Source: Litoditis marina
Lineage: Eukaryota > Nematoda > Chromadorea > Rhabditida > Rhabditidae
Assembly (NCBI GenBank): GCA_964036275.1
Contig: OZ038435.1
Coordinates: forward strand, 7,859,687 to 7,923,686
Length of the DNA stretch: 64,000 nucleotides
Direction: 5' to 3'
The translations under genes and the position numbers were made by a program. This document shows positions 1 to 14,700 of this stretch, piece after piece (the stretch's first letter is position 1; every line of letters starts with the position of its first letter). The notes below the pieces were generated by a model, which was not told the origin of the DNA, did not search any database, and saw nothing but the letters and a program-made list of their open reading frames with translations.

Positions 1-1536
1 CTCTTAAAAACTAGGTGCTACAGACCATCCGTTCCTCAAAATTGCGAGTTGAACTTCGATTATTCTCTCTCTCAATCGAATACTTCTCATTGGTGGTCGC
101 CCTAAACTGAGGTCCTTAACTTGTCTAAAGCTCAAAAGTGGGATGTATGATAGACACTATCATACTAACTACGTCAACTTGTTTATGTTTAGCTCTCAAA
201 AACTAGATGCTACAGACCATCCGTCCCTCAAAATCGCGAGTTGAACTTCGATTATTCTCTCTCTCATTCGAATACTTCTCATTGGTGGTCGCTCTAAACT
301 GAGGTCCTTAACTTGTCTAAAGCTCAAAAGTGGGATGTATGATAGACACTATCATACTAACTACGTCAATTTCTCTATGTTTAGCTCTTAAAAACTAGGT
401 GCTACAGACCATCCGTTCCTCAAAATTGCGAGTTGAACTTCGATTATTCTCTCTCTCAATCGAATACTTCTCATTGGTGGTCGCCCTAAACTGAGGTCCT
501 TAACTTGTCTTAAGCTCAAAAGTGGGATGTATGATAGACACTATCATACTAACTACGTCAACTTGTTTATGTTTAGCTCTCAAAAACTAGATGCTACAGA
601 CCATCCGTCCCTCAAAATCGCGAGTTGAACTTCGATTATTTTCTCTCTCAATCGAATACTTCTCAGTGGTGGTCGCTCTAAACTGAGGTCCTTAACTTGT
701 CTAAAGCTCAAAAGTGGGATGTATGATGGACACTATCATACTAACTACGTCAATTTCTTTATGTTTAGCTCTTAAAAGCTAGGTGCTACAGACCATCCGT
801 TCCTCAAAATTGCGAGTTGAACTTCGATTATTTTCTCTCTCAATCGAATACTTCTCAGTGGTGGTCGCTCTAAACTGAGGTCCTTAACTTGTCTAAAGCT
901 CAAAAGTGGGATGTATGATGGACACTATCATACTAACTACGTCAATTTCTTTATGTTTAGCTCTTAAAAGCTAGGTGCTACAGACCATCCGTTCCTCAAA
1001 ATTGCGAGTTGAACTTCGATTATTCTCTCTTTCATTCGAATACTTCTCATTGGTGGTCGCTCTAAACTGAGGTCCTTAACTTGTCTAAAGCTCAAAAGTG
1101 GGATGTATGATAGACACTATCACACTAACTACGTCAATTTCTTTATGTTTAGCTCTTAAAAACTAGGTGCTACAGACCATCCGTTCCTCAAAATTGCGAG
1201 TTGAACTTCGATTATTTTCTCTCTCAATCGAATACTTCTCATTGGTGGTCGCCCTAAACTGAGGTCCTTAACTTGTCTAAAGCTCAAAAGTGGGATGTAT
1301 GATAGACACTATCATACTAACTACGTCAATTTCTTTATGTTTAGCTCTTAAAAACTAGATGCTACAGACCATCCGTTCCTCAAAATCGCGAGTTGAACTT
1401 CGATTATTTTCTCTCTCAATCGAATACTTCTCATTGGTGGTCGCCCTAAACTGAGGTCCTTAACTTGTCTAAAGCTCAAAAGTGGGATGTATGAGAGACA
1501 CTATCATACTAACTACGTCAATTTCTTTATGTTTAG

Positions 1537-4222
1537 CTCTTAAAAACTAGATGCTACAGATCATCCGTTCCTCAAAATTGCGAGTTGAACTTCGATTATT
1601 CTCTCTCTCATTCGAATACTTCTCATTGGTGGTCGCTCTAAACTGAGGTCCTTAACTTGTCTAAAGCTCAAAAGTGGGATGTATGATGGACACTATCATA
1701 CTAACTACGTCAACTTCTTTATGTTTAGCTCTCAAAAACTAGATGCTACAGATCATCCGTTCCTCAAAATCGCGAGTTGAACTTCGATTATTCTCTCTCT
1801 CAATCGAATACTTCTCATTGGTGGTCGCCCTAAACTGAGGTCCTTAACTTGTCTAAAGCTCAAAAGTGGGATGTATGATAAACACTATCATACTAACTAC
1901 GTCAACTTCTTTATGTTTAGCTCTTGAAAACTAGATGCTACAGACCATCCGTCCCTCAAAATCGCGAGTTGAACTTCGATTATTTTCTCTCTCAATCGAA
2001 TACTTCTCAGTGGTGGTCGCCCTAAACTGAGGTCCTTAACATGTCTAAAGCTCAAAAGTGGGATGTATGATAGACACTATCATACTAACTACGTCAACTT
2101 CTTTATGTTTAGCTCTTGAAAACTAGATGCTACAGACCATCCGTCCCTCAAAATCGCGAGTTGAACTTCGATTATTTTCTCTCTCAATCGAATACTTCTC
2201 AGTGGTGGTCGCCCTAAACTGAGGTCCTTAACATGTCTAAAGCTCAAAAGTGGGATGTATGATAGACACTATCATACTAACTACGTCAATTTCTTTATGT
2301 TTAGCTCTTGAAAACTAGATGCTACAGACCATCCGTCCCTCAAAATCGCGAGTTGAACTTCGATTATTTTCTCTCTCAATCGAATACTTCTCAGTAGTGG
2401 TCGCCCTAAACTGAGGTCCTTAACTTGTCTAAAGCTGAAAAGTGGGATGTATGATAGACACTATCATACTAACTACGTCAACTTGTTTATGTTTAGCTCT
2501 TAAAAACTAGGTGCTACAGACCATCCGTTCCTCAAAATTGCGAGTTGAACTTCGATTATTCTCTCTCTCATTCGAATACTTCTCATTGGTGGTCGCTCTA
2601 AACTGAGGTCCTTAACTTGTCTAAAGCTCAAAAGTGGGATGTATGCTGGACACTATCATACTAACTACGTCAACTTTTTATGTTTAGCTCTCAAAAACTA
2701 GATGCTACAGACCATCCGTCCCTCAAAATCGCGAGTTGAACTTCGATTATTTTCTCTCTCAATCGAATACTTCTCAGTGGTGGTCGCCCTAAACTGAGGT
2801 CCTTAACTTGTCTAAAGCTGAAAAGTGGGATGTATGATAGACACTATCATACTAACTACGTCAACTTCTTTATGTTTAGCTCTTAAAAACTAGATGCTAC
2901 AGATCATCCGTTCCTCAAAATTGCGAGTTGAACTTCGATTATTCTCTCTCTCATTCGAATACTTCTCATTGGTGGTCGCTCTAAACTGAGGTCCTTAACT
3001 TGTCTAAAGCTCAAAAGTGGGATGTATGATGGACACTATCATACTAACTACGTCAACTTCTTTATGTTTAGCTCTCAAAAACTAGATGCTACAGATCATC
3101 CGTTCCTCAAAATCGCGAGTTGAACTTCGATTATTCTCTCTCTCAATCGAATACTTCTCATTGGTGGTCGCCCTAAACTGAGGTCCTTAACTTGTCTAAA
3201 GCTCAAAAGTGGGATGTATGATAAACACTATCATACTAACTACGTCAACTTCTTTATGTTTAGCTCTTGAAAACTAGATGCTACAGACCATCCGTCCCTC
3301 AAAATCGCGAGTTGAACTTCGATTATTTTCTCTCTCAATCGAATACTTCTCAGTGGTGGTCGCCCTAAACTGAGGTCCTTAACATGTCTAAAGCTCAAAA
3401 GTGGGATGTATGATAGACACTATCATACTAACTACGTCAACTTCTTTATGTTTAGCTCTTGAAAACTAGATGCTACAGACCATCCGTCCCTCAAAATCGC
3501 GAGTTGAACTTCGATTATTTTCTCTCTCAATCGAATACTTCTCAGTGGTGGTCGCCCTAAACTGAGGTCCTTAACATGTCTAAAGCTCAAAAGTGGGATG
3601 TATGATAGACACTATCATACTAACTACGTCAATTTCTTTATGTTTAGCTCTTGAAAACTAGATGCTACAGACCATCCGTCCCTCAAAATCGCGAGTTGAA
3701 CTTCGATTATTTTCTCTCTCAATCGAATACTTCTCAGTAGTGGTCGCCCTAAACTGAGGTCCTTAACTTGTCTAAAGCTGAAAAGTGGGATGTATGATAG
3801 ACACTATCATACTAACTACGTCAACTTGTTTATGTTTAGCTCTTAAAAACTAGGTGCTACAGACCATCCGTTCCTCAAAATTGCGAGTTGAACTTCGATT
3901 ATTCTCTCTCTCATTCGAATACTTCTCATTGGTGGTCGCTCTAAACTGAGGTCCTTAACTTGTCTAAAGCTCAAAAGTGGGATGTATGCTGGACACTATC
4001 ATACTAACTACGTCAACTTTTTATGTTTAGCTCTCAAAAACTAGATGCTACAGACCATCCGTCCCTCAAAATCGCGAGTTGAACTTCGATTATTTTCTCT
4101 CTCAATCGAATACTTCTCAGTGGTGGTCGCCCTAAACTGAGGTCCTTAACTTGTCTAAAGCTGAAAAGTGGGATGTATGATAGACACTATCATACTAACT
4201 ACGTCAACTTGTTTATGTTTAG
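1537..4222. repeat. Seven-monomer higher-order repeat, two copies
   Basis: The block 1537-2879 recurs as 2880-4222, an offset of 1343 bp (7 x 192 minus 1). The missing base is a private deletion in one monomer of each copy (CAACTTTTTATG instead of CAACTTCTTTATG, near 2675 and 4018). Related blocks at 4607-5947 and beyond carry the same markers with a 1341-bp offset because of a further 2-bp loss (ATTCTCTCTCAATCG near 4667 and 6008). Confidence 0.85.
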
Positions 4223-7200
4223 CTCTTAAAAACTAGATGCTACAGATCATCCGTTCCTGAAAATCGCGAGTTGAACTTCGATTATTTTCTCTCTCAATCG
4301 AATACTTCTCAGTGGTGGTCGCCCTAAACTGAGGTCCTTAACTTGTCTAAAGCTGAAAAGTGGGATGTATGATAGACACTATCATACTAACTACGTCAAC
4401 TTCTTTATGTTTAGCTCTTAAAAACTAGATGCTACAGACCATCCGTCCCTCAAAATCGCGAGTTGAACTTCGATTATTTTCTCTCTCAATCGAATACTTC
4501 TCATTGGTGGTCGCCCTAAACTGAGGTCCTTAACTTGTCTAAAGCTCAAAAGTGGGATGTATGATAGACACTATCATACTAACTACGTCAATTTCTTTAT
4601 GTTTAGCTCTTAAAAACTAGGTGCTACAGACCATCCGTTCCTCAAAATTGCGAGTTGAACTTCGATTATTCTCTCTCAATCGAATACTTCTCATTGGTGG
4701 TCGCCCTAAACTGAGGTCCTTAACTTGTCTAAAGCTCAAAAGTGGGATGTATGATGGACACTATCATACTAACTACGTCAACTTCTTTATGTTTAGCTCT
4801 TAAAAACTAGGTGCTACAGACCATCCGTCCCTCAAAATCGCGAGTTGAACTTCGATTATTTTCTCTCTCAATCGAATACTTCTCAGTGGTGGTCGCCCTA
4901 AACTGAGGTCCTTAACATGTCTAAAGCTCAAAAGTGGGATGTATGATAGACACTATTATACTAACTACGTCAATTTCTTTATGTTTAGCTCTTGAAAACT
5001 AGATGCTACAGACCATCCGTCCCTCAAAATCGCGAGTTGAACTTCGATTATTTTCTCTCTCAATCGAATACTTCTCAGTAGTGGTCGCCCTAAACTGAGG
5101 TCCTTAACTTGTCTAAAGCTGAAAAGTGGGATGTATGATAGACACTATCATACTAACTACGTCAACTTGTTTATGTTTAGCTCTTAAAAACTAGGTGCTA
5201 CAGACCATCCGTTCCTCAAAATTGCGAGTTGAACTTCGATTATTCTCTCTCTCATTCGAATACTTCTCATTGGTGGTCGCTCTAAACTGAGGTCCTTAAC
5301 TTGTCTAAAGCTCAAAAGTGGGATGTATGCTGGACACTATCATACTAACTACGTCAACTTTTTATGTTTAGCTCTCAAAAACTAGATGCTACAGACCATC
5401 CGTCCCTCAAAATCGCGAGTTGAACTTCGATTATTTTCTCTCTCAATCGAATACTTCTCAGTGGTGGTCGCCCTAAACTGAGGTCCTTAACTTGTCTAAA
5501 GCTGAAAAGTGGGATGTATGATAGACACTATCATACTAACTACGTCAACTTGTTTATGTTTAGCTCTTAAAAACTAGATGCTACAGATCATCCGTTCCTG
5601 AAAATCGCGAGTTGAACTTCGATTATTTTCTCTCTCAATCGAATACTTCTCAGTGGTGGTCGCCCTAAACTGAGGTCCTTAACTTGTCTAAAGCTGAAAA
5701 GTGGGATGTATGATAGACACTATCATACTAACTACGTCAACTTCTTTATGTTTAGCTCTTAAAAACTAGATGCTACAGACCATCCGTCCCTCAAAATCGC
5801 GAGTTGAACTTCGATTATTTTCTCTCTCAATCGAATACTTCTCATTGGTGGTCGCCCTAAACTGAGGTCCTTAACTTGTCTAAAGCTCAAAAGTGGGATG
5901 TATGATAGACACTATCATACTAACTACGTCAATTTCTTTATGTTTAGCTCTTAAAAACTAGGTGCTACAGACCATCCGTTCCTCAAAATTGCGAGTTGAA
6001 CTTCGATTATTCTCTCTCAATCGAATACTTCTCATTGGTGGTCGCCCTAAACTGAGGTCCTTAACTTGTCTAAAGCTCAAAAGTGGGATGTATGATGGAC
6101 ACTATCATACTAACTACGTCAACTTCTTTATGTTTAGCTCTTAAAAACTAGGTGCTACAGACCATCCGTCCCTCAAAATCGCGAGTTGAACTTCGATTAT
6201 TCTCTCTCTCATTCGAACACTTCTCATTGGTGGTCGCTCTAAACTGAGGTCCTTAACTTCACTAAAGCTCAAAAGTGGGATGTATGATAGACACTATCAT
6301 ACTAACTACGTCAATTTCTTTATGTTTAGCTCTTAAAAACTAGGTGCTACAGACCATCCGTTCCTCAAAATTGCGAGTTGAACTTCGATTATTCTCTCTC
6401 TCATTCGAATACTTCTCATTGGTGGTCGCTCTAAACTGAGGTCCTTAACTTGTCTAAAGCTCAAAAGTGGGATGTATGATAGACACTATCATACTAACTA
6501 CGTCAACTTCTTTATGTTTAGCTCTCAAAAACTAGATGCTACAGACCATCCGTCCCTCAAAATCGCGAGTTGAACTTCGATTATTCTCTCTCTCATTCGA
6601 ATACTTCTCATTGGTGGTCGCTCTAAACTGAGGTCCTTAACTTGTCTAAAGCTCAAAAGTGGGATGTATGATAGACACTATCATACTAACTACGTCAACT
6701 TCTTTATGTTTAGCTCTCAAAAACTAGATGCTACAGACCATCCGTCCCTCAAAATCGCGAGTTGAACTTCGATTATTCTCTCTCTCATTCGAATACTTCT
6801 CATTGGTGGTCGCTCTAAACTGAGGTCCTTAACTTGTCTAAAGCTCAAAAGTGGGATGTATGATAGACACTATCATACTAACTACGTCAATTTCTTTATG
6901 TTTAGCTCTTAAAAACTAGGTGCTACAGACCATCCGTTCCTCAAAATTGCGAGTTGAACTTCGATTATTCTCTCTCTCAATCGAATACTTCTCATTGGTG
7001 GTCGCCCTAAACTGAGGTCCTTAACTTGTCTAAAGCTCAAAAGTGGGATGTATGATAGACACTATCATACTAACTACGTCAACTTGTTTATGTTTAGCTC
7101 TCAAAAACTAGATGCTACAGACCATCAGTCCCTCAAAATCGCGAGTTGAACTTCGATTATTCTCTCTCTCAATCGAATACTTCTCATTGGTGGTCGCCCT

Positions 7201-10200
7201 AAACTGAGGTCCTTAACTTATCTAAAGCTCAAAAGTGGGATGTATGATAGACACTATCATACTAACTACGTCAACTTGTTTATGTTTAGCTCTCAAAAAC
7301 TAGATGCTACAGACCATCCGTCCCTCAAAATCGCGAGTTGAACTTCGATTATTTTCTCTCTCAATCGAATACTTCTCAGTGGTGGTCGCTCTAAACTGAG
7401 GTCCTTAACTTGTCTAAAGCTCAAAAGTGGGATGTATGATAGACACTATCATACTAACTACGTCAATTTCTTTATGTTTAGCTCTTAAAAACTAGGTGCT
7501 ACAGACCATCCGTTCCTCAAAATTGCGAGTTGAACTTCGATTATTCTCTCTCTCAATCGAATACTTCTCATTGGTGGTCGCCCTAAACTGAGGTCCTTAA
7601 CTTGTCTAAAGCTCAAAAGTGGGATGTATGATAGACACTATCATACTAACTACGTCAACTTGTTTATGTTTAGCTCTCAAAAACTAGATGCTACAGACCA
7701 TCCGTCCCTCAAAATCGCGAGTTGAACTTCGATTATTTTCTCTCTCAATCGAATACTTCTCAGTGGTGGTCGCTCTAAACTGAGGTCCTTAACTTGTCTA
7801 AAGCTCAAAAGTGGGATGTATGATGGACACTATCATACTAACTGCGTCAATTTCTTTATGTTTAGCTCTTAAAAACTAGGTGCTACAGACCATCCGTTCC
7901 TCAAAATTGCGAGTTGAACTTCGATTATTCTCTCTCTCAATCGAATACTTCTCATTGGTGGTCGCCCTAAACTGAGGTCCTTAACTTGTCTAAAGCTCAA
8001 AAGTGGGATGTATGATAGACACTATCATACTAACTACGTCAAATTGTTTATGTTTAGCTCTCAAAAACTAGATGCTACAGACCATCCGTCCCTCAAAATC
8101 GCGAGTTGAACTTCGATTATTTTCTCTCTCAATCGAATACTTCTCATTGGTGGTCGCTCTAAACTGAGGTCCTTAACTTGTCTAAAGCTCAAAAGTGGGA
8201 TGTATGATAGACACTATCATACTAACTACGTCAACTTCTTTATGTTTAGCTCTCAAAAACTAGATGCTACAGACCATCCGTCCCTCAAAATCGCGAGTTG
8301 AACTTCGATTATTCTCTCTCTCATTCGAATACTTCTCATTGGTGGTCGCTCTAAACTGAGGTCCTTAACTTGTCTAAAGCTCAAAAGTGGGATGTATGAT
8401 AGACACTATCATACTAACTACGTCAATTTCTCTATGTTTAGCTCTTAAAAACTAGGTGCTACAGACCATCCGTTCCTCAAAATTGCGAGTTGAACTTCGA
8501 TTATTCTCTCTCTCAATCGAATACTTCTCATTGGTGGTCGCCCTAAACTGAGGTCCTTAACTTGTCTAAAGCTCAAAAGTGGGATGTATGATAGACACTA
8601 TCATACTAACTACGTCAACTTGTTTATGTTTAGCTCTCAAAAACTAGATGCTACAGACCATCCGTCCCTCAAAATCGCGAGTTGAACTTCGATTATTTTC
8701 TCTCTCAATCGAATACTTCTCAGTGGTGGTCGCTCTAAACTGAGGTCCTTAACTTGTCTAAAGCTCAAAAGTGGGATGTATGATGGACACTATCATACTA
8801 ACTGCGTCAATTTCTTTATGTTTAGCTCTTAAAAACTAGGTGCTACAGACCATCCGTTCCTCAAAATTGCGAGTTGAACTTCGATTATTCTCTCTCTCAA
8901 TCGAATACTTCTCATTGGTGGTCGCCCTAAACTGAGGTCCTTAACTTGTCTAAAGCTCAAAAGTGGGATGTATGATAGACACTATCATACTAACTACGTC
9001 AACTTGTTTATGTTTAGCTCTCAAAAACTAGATGCTACAGACCATCCGTCCCTCAAAATCGCGAGTTGAACTTCGATTATTTTCTCTCTCAATCGAATAC
9101 TTCTCAGTGGTGGTCGCTCTAAACTGAGGTCCTTAACTTGTCTAAAGCTCAAAAGTGGGATGTATGATAGACACTATCATACTAACTACGTCAACTTCTT
9201 TATGTTTAGCTCTCAAAAACTAGATGCTACAGACCATCCGTCCCTCAAAATCGCGAGTTGAACTTCGATTATTCTCTCTCTCATTCGAATACTTCTCATT
9301 GGTGGTCGCTCTAAACTGAGGTCCTTAACTTGTCTAAAGCTCAAAAGTGGGATGTATGATAGACACTATCATACTAACTACGTCAATTTCTCTATGTTTA
9401 GCTCTTAAAAACTAGGTGCTACAGACCATCCGTTCCTCAAAATTGCGAGTTGAACTTCGATTATTCTCTCTCTCAATCGAATACTTCTCATTGGTGGTCG
9501 CCCTAAACTGAGGTCCTTAACTTGTCTTAAGCTCAAAAGTGGGATGTATGATAGACACTATCATACTAACTACGTCAACTTGTTTATGTTTAGCTCTCAA
9601 AAACTAGATGCTACAGACCATCCGTCCCTCAAAATCGCGAGTTGAACTTCGATTATTTTCTCTCTCAATCGAATACTTCTCAGTGGTGGTCGCTCTAAAC
9701 TGAGGTCCTTAACTTGTCTAAAGCTCAAAAGTGGGATGTATGATGGACACTATCATACTAACTACGTCAATTTCTTTATGTTTAGCTCTTAAAAACTAGG
9801 TGCTACAGACCATCCGTTCCTCAAAATTGCGAGTTGAACTTCGATTATTCTCTCTCTCATTCGAATACTTCTCATTGGTGGTCGCTCTAAACTGAGGTCC
9901 TTAACTTGTCTAAAGCTCAAAAGTGGGATGTATGATAGACACTATCATACTAACTACGTCAATTTCTTTATGTTTAGCTCTTAAAAACTAGGTGCTACAG
10001 ACCATCCGTTCCTCAAATTTGCGAGTTGAACTTCGATTATTCTCTCTCTCATTCGAATACTTCTCATTGGTGGTCGCTCTAAACTGAGGTCCTTAACTTG
10101 TCTAAAGCTCAAAAGTGGGATGTATGATAGACACTATCATACTAACTACGTCAATTTCTTTATGTTTAGCTCTTAAAAACTAGATGCTACAGACCATCCG

Positions 10201-11704
10201 TTCCTCAAAATCGCGAGTTGAACTTCGATTATTTTCTCTCTCAATCGAATACTTCTCATTGGTGGTCGCCCTAAACTGAGGTCCTTAACTTGTCTAAAGC
10301 TCAAAAGTGGGATGTATGATAGACACTATCATACTAACTACGTCAATTTCTTTATGTTTAGCTCTTAAAAACTAGATGCTACAGATCATCCGTTCCTCAA
10401 AATTGCGAGTTGAACTTCGATTATTCTCTCTCTCATTCGAATACTTCTCATTGGTGGTCGCTCTAAACTGAGGTCCTTAACTTGTCTAAAGCTCAAAAGT
10501 GGGATGTATGATGGACACTATCATACTAACTACGTCAACTTCTTTATGTTTAGCTCTCAAAAACTAGATGCTACAGACCATCCGTCCCTCAAAATCGCGA
10601 GTTGAACTTCGATTATTCTCTCTCTCATTCGAATACTTCTCATTGGTGGTCGCTCTAAACTGAGGTCCTTAACTTGTCTAAAGCTCAAAAGTGGGATGTA
10701 TGATGGACACTATCATACTAACTACGTCAACTTCTTTATGTTTAGCTCTCAAAAACTAGATGCTACAGATCATCCGTTCCTCAAAATCGCGAGTTGAACT
10801 TCGATTATTCTCTCTCTCAATCGAATACTTCTCATTGGTGGTCGCCCTAAACTGAGGTCCTTAACTTGTCTAAAGCTCAAAAGTGGGATGTATGATAAAC
10901 ACTATCATACTAACTACGTCAACTTCTTTATGTTTAGCTCTTAAAAACTAGATGCTACAGATCATCCGTTCCTCAAAATTGCGAGTTGAACTTCGATTAT
11001 TTTCTCTCTCAATCGAATACTTCTCAGTGGTGGTCGCCCTAAACTGAGGTCCTTAACATGTCTAAAGCTCAAAAGTGGGATGTATGATGGACACTATCAT
11101 ACTAACTACGTCAACTTCTTTATGTTTAGCTCTTGAAAACTAGATGCTACAGACCATCCGTCCCTCAAAATCGCGAGTTGAACTTCGATTATTCTCTCTC
11201 TCATTCGAATACTTCTCATTGGTGGTCGCTCTAAACTGAGGTCCTTAACTTGTCTAAAGCTCAAAAGTGGGATGTATGATGGACACTATCATACTAACTA
11301 CGTCAACTTCTTTATGTTTAGCTCTCAAAAACTAGATGCTACAGATCATCCGTTCCTCAAAATCGCGAGTTGAACTTCGATTATTCTCTCTCTCAATCGA
11401 ATACTTCTCATTGGTGGTCGCCCTAAACTGAGGTCCTTAACTTGTCTAAAGCTCAAAAGTGGGATGTATGATAAACACTATCATACTAACTACGTCAACT
11501 TGTTTATGTTTAGCTCTTGAAAACTAGGTGCTACAGACCATCCGTTCCTCAAAATTGCGAGTTGAACTTCGATTATTCTCTCTCTCATTCGAATACTTCT
11601 CATTGGTGGTCGCTCTAAACTGAGGTCCTTAACTTGTCTAAAGCTCAAAAGTGGGATGTATGCTGGACACTATCTTACTAACTACGTCAACTTTTTATGT
11701 TTAG

Positions 11705-11740
11705 CTCTCAAAAACTAGATGCTACAGACCATCTATTTCT
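11705..11740. repeat. Truncated satellite-1 monomer
   Basis: A unit that starts normally at 11705 breaks off after CTACAGACCATC and resumes at TTCTTGAAAACTAG, so only about 35 bp of the 192-bp monomer remain. It is the clearest internal break in the array and indicates a deletion or recombination junction. Confidence 0.8.
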
Positions 11741-14700
11741 TGAAAACTAGATGCTACAGACCATCCGTCCCTCAAAATCGCGAGTTGAACTTCGATTATT
11801 TTCTCTCTCAATCGAATACTTCTCAGTGGTGGTCGCCCTAAACTGAGGTCCTTAACATGTCTAAAGCTCAAAAGTGGGATGTATGATAGACACTATCATA
11901 CTAACTACGTCAATTTCTTTATGTTTAGCTCTTGAAAACTAGATGCTACAGACCATCCGTCCCTCAAAATCGCGAGTTGAACTTCGATTATTTTCTCTCT
12001 CAATCGAATACTTCTCAGTAGTGGTCGCCCTAAACTGAGGTCCTTAACTTGTCTAAAGCTGAAAAGTGGGATGTATGATAGACACTATCATACTAACTAC
12101 GTCAACTTGTTTATGTTTAGCTCTTAAAAACTAGGTGCTACAGACCATCCGTTCCTCAAAATTGCGAGTTGAACTTCGATTATTCTCTCTCTCAATCGAA
12201 TACTTCTCATTGGTGGTCGCCCTAAACTGAGGTCCTTAACTTGTCTAAAGCTCAAAGTGGGATGTATGATAGACACTATCATACTAACTACGTCAACTTT
12301 TTATGTTTAGCTCTCAAAAACTAGATGCTACAGACCATCCGTCCCTCAAAATCGCGAGTTGAACTTCGATTATTTTCTCTCTCAATCGAATACTTCTCAG
12401 TGGTGGTCGCCCTAAACTGAGGTCCTTAACTTGTCTAAAGCTGAAAAGTGGGATGTATGATAGACACTATCATACTAACTACGTCAACTTGTTTATGTTT
12501 AGCTCTTAAAAACTAGATGCTACAGATCATCCGTTCCTGAAAATCGCGAGTTGAACTTCGATTATTTTCTCTCTCAATCGAATACTTCTCAGTGGTGGTC
12601 GCCCTAAACTGAGGTCCTTAACTTGTCTAAAGCTGAAAAGTGGGATGTATGATAGACACTATCATACTAACTAAGTCAACTTCTTTATGTTTAGCTCTTA
12701 AAAACTAGATGCTACAGACCATCCGTCCCTCAAAATCGCGAGTTGAACTTCGATTATTTTCTCTCTCAATCGAATACTTCTCATTGGTGGTCGCCCTAAA
12801 CTGAGGTCCTTAACTTGTCTAAAGCTCAAAGTGGGATGTATGATAGACACTATCATACTAACTTACTAACTACGTCAACTTGTTTATGTTTAGCTCTTAA
12901 AAACTAGGTGCTACAGACCATCCGTTCCTCAAAATTGCGAGTTGAACTTCGATTATTCTCTCTCTCATTCGAATACTTCTCATTGGTGGTCGCTCTAAAC
13001 TAAGGTCCTTAACTTGTCTAAAGCTCAAAAGTGGGATGTATGCTGGACACTATCATACTAACTACGTCAACTTTTTATGTTTAGCTCTCAAAAACTAGAT
13101 GCTACAGACCATCCGTCCCTCAAAATCGCGAGTTGAACTTCGATTATTTTCTTTCTCAATCGAATACTTCTCATTGGTGGTCGCCCTAAACTGAGGTCCT
13201 TAACTTGTCTAAAGCTCAAAAGTGGGATGTATGATAGACACTATCATACTAACTACGTCAACTTCTTTATGTTTAGCTCTTAAAAACTAAATGCCACAGA
13301 CCATCCGTTCCTCAAAATCGCGAGTTGAACTTCGATTATTCTCTCTCTCAATCGATTACTTTTCATTGGTGGTCGCCCTAAACTGAGGTCCTTAACTTGT
13401 CTAAAGCTCAAAAGTGGGATGTATGATGGACACTATCATACTAACTACGTCAACTTCTTTATGTTAAGCTCTTAAAAACTAGATGCTACAGACCATCCGT
13501 CCCTCAAAATCGCGAGTTGAACTTCGATTATTTTCTCTCTCAATCGAATACTTCTCAGTGGTGGTCGCCCTGAAATGAGGTCCTTAACTTGTCTAAAGCT
13601 CAAAAGTGGGATGTATGATAGACACTATCATACTAACTACGTCAATTTCTTCATGTTTAGCTCTTAAAAACTAGATGCTACAGATCATCCGTTCCTGAAA
13701 ATCGCGAGTTGAACTTCGATTTTTCTCTCTCTGAATCGAATACTTCTCATTGGTGGTCGCCCTAAACTGAGGTCCTCAACTTGTCTAAAGCTGAAAAGTG
13801 GGATGTATGATAGACACTATCATACTAACTACGTCAACTTGTTTATGTTTAGCTCTTAAAAACTAGGTGCTACAGACCATCCGTTCCTCAAAATCGCGAG
13901 TTGAACTTCGATTATTCTCTCTCTCAATCGATTACTTTTCATTGGTGGTCGCCCTAAACTGAGGTCCTCAACTTGTCTAAAGCTCAAAAGTGGGATGTAT
14001 GAGAGACACTATCATACTAACTACGTCAACTTGTTTATGTTTAGCTCTTAAAAACTAGATGCTACAGACCATCCGTCCCTCAAAATCGCGAGTTGAACTT
14101 CGATTATTTTCTCTCTCAACCGAATACTTCTCAGTGGTGGTCGCCCTAAACTGAGGTCCTTAACATGTCTAAAGCTCAAAAGTGGGATGTATGATAGACA
14201 CTATCATACTAACTACGTCAACTTCTTTATGTTTAGCTCTCGAAAACTAGATGCTACAGACCATCCGTCCCTCCAAATCGCGAGTTGAACTTCGATTATT
14301 TTCTCTCTCAATCGAATACTTCTCAGTGGTGGTCGCCCTAAACTGAGGTCCTTAACATGTCTAAAGCTCAAAAGTGGAATGTATGATAGACACTATCATA
14401 CTAACTACGTCAATTTCTTTATGTTTAGCTCTTGAAAACTAGATGCTACAGACCATCCGTCCCTCAAAATCGCGAGTTGAACTTCGATTATTTTCTCTCT
14501 CAATCGAATACTTCTCAGTGGTGGTCGCCCTAAACTGAGGTCCTTAACTTGTCTAAAGCTGAAAAGTGGGATGTATGATGGACACTATCATACTAACTAC
14601 GTCAACTTCTTTATGTTAAGCTCTTAAAAACTAGATGCTACAGACCATCCGTCCCTCAAAATCGCGAGTTGAACTTCGATTATTTTCTCTCTCAATCGAA

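Noticed and set aside
4621..6144. Two identical 60-codon ORFs in satellite 1
   Set aside because: They are one satellite monomer read through by chance. The 192-bp period is a multiple of three, and a local 2-bp loss removes a stop. The copies are identical because of a higher-order duplication.
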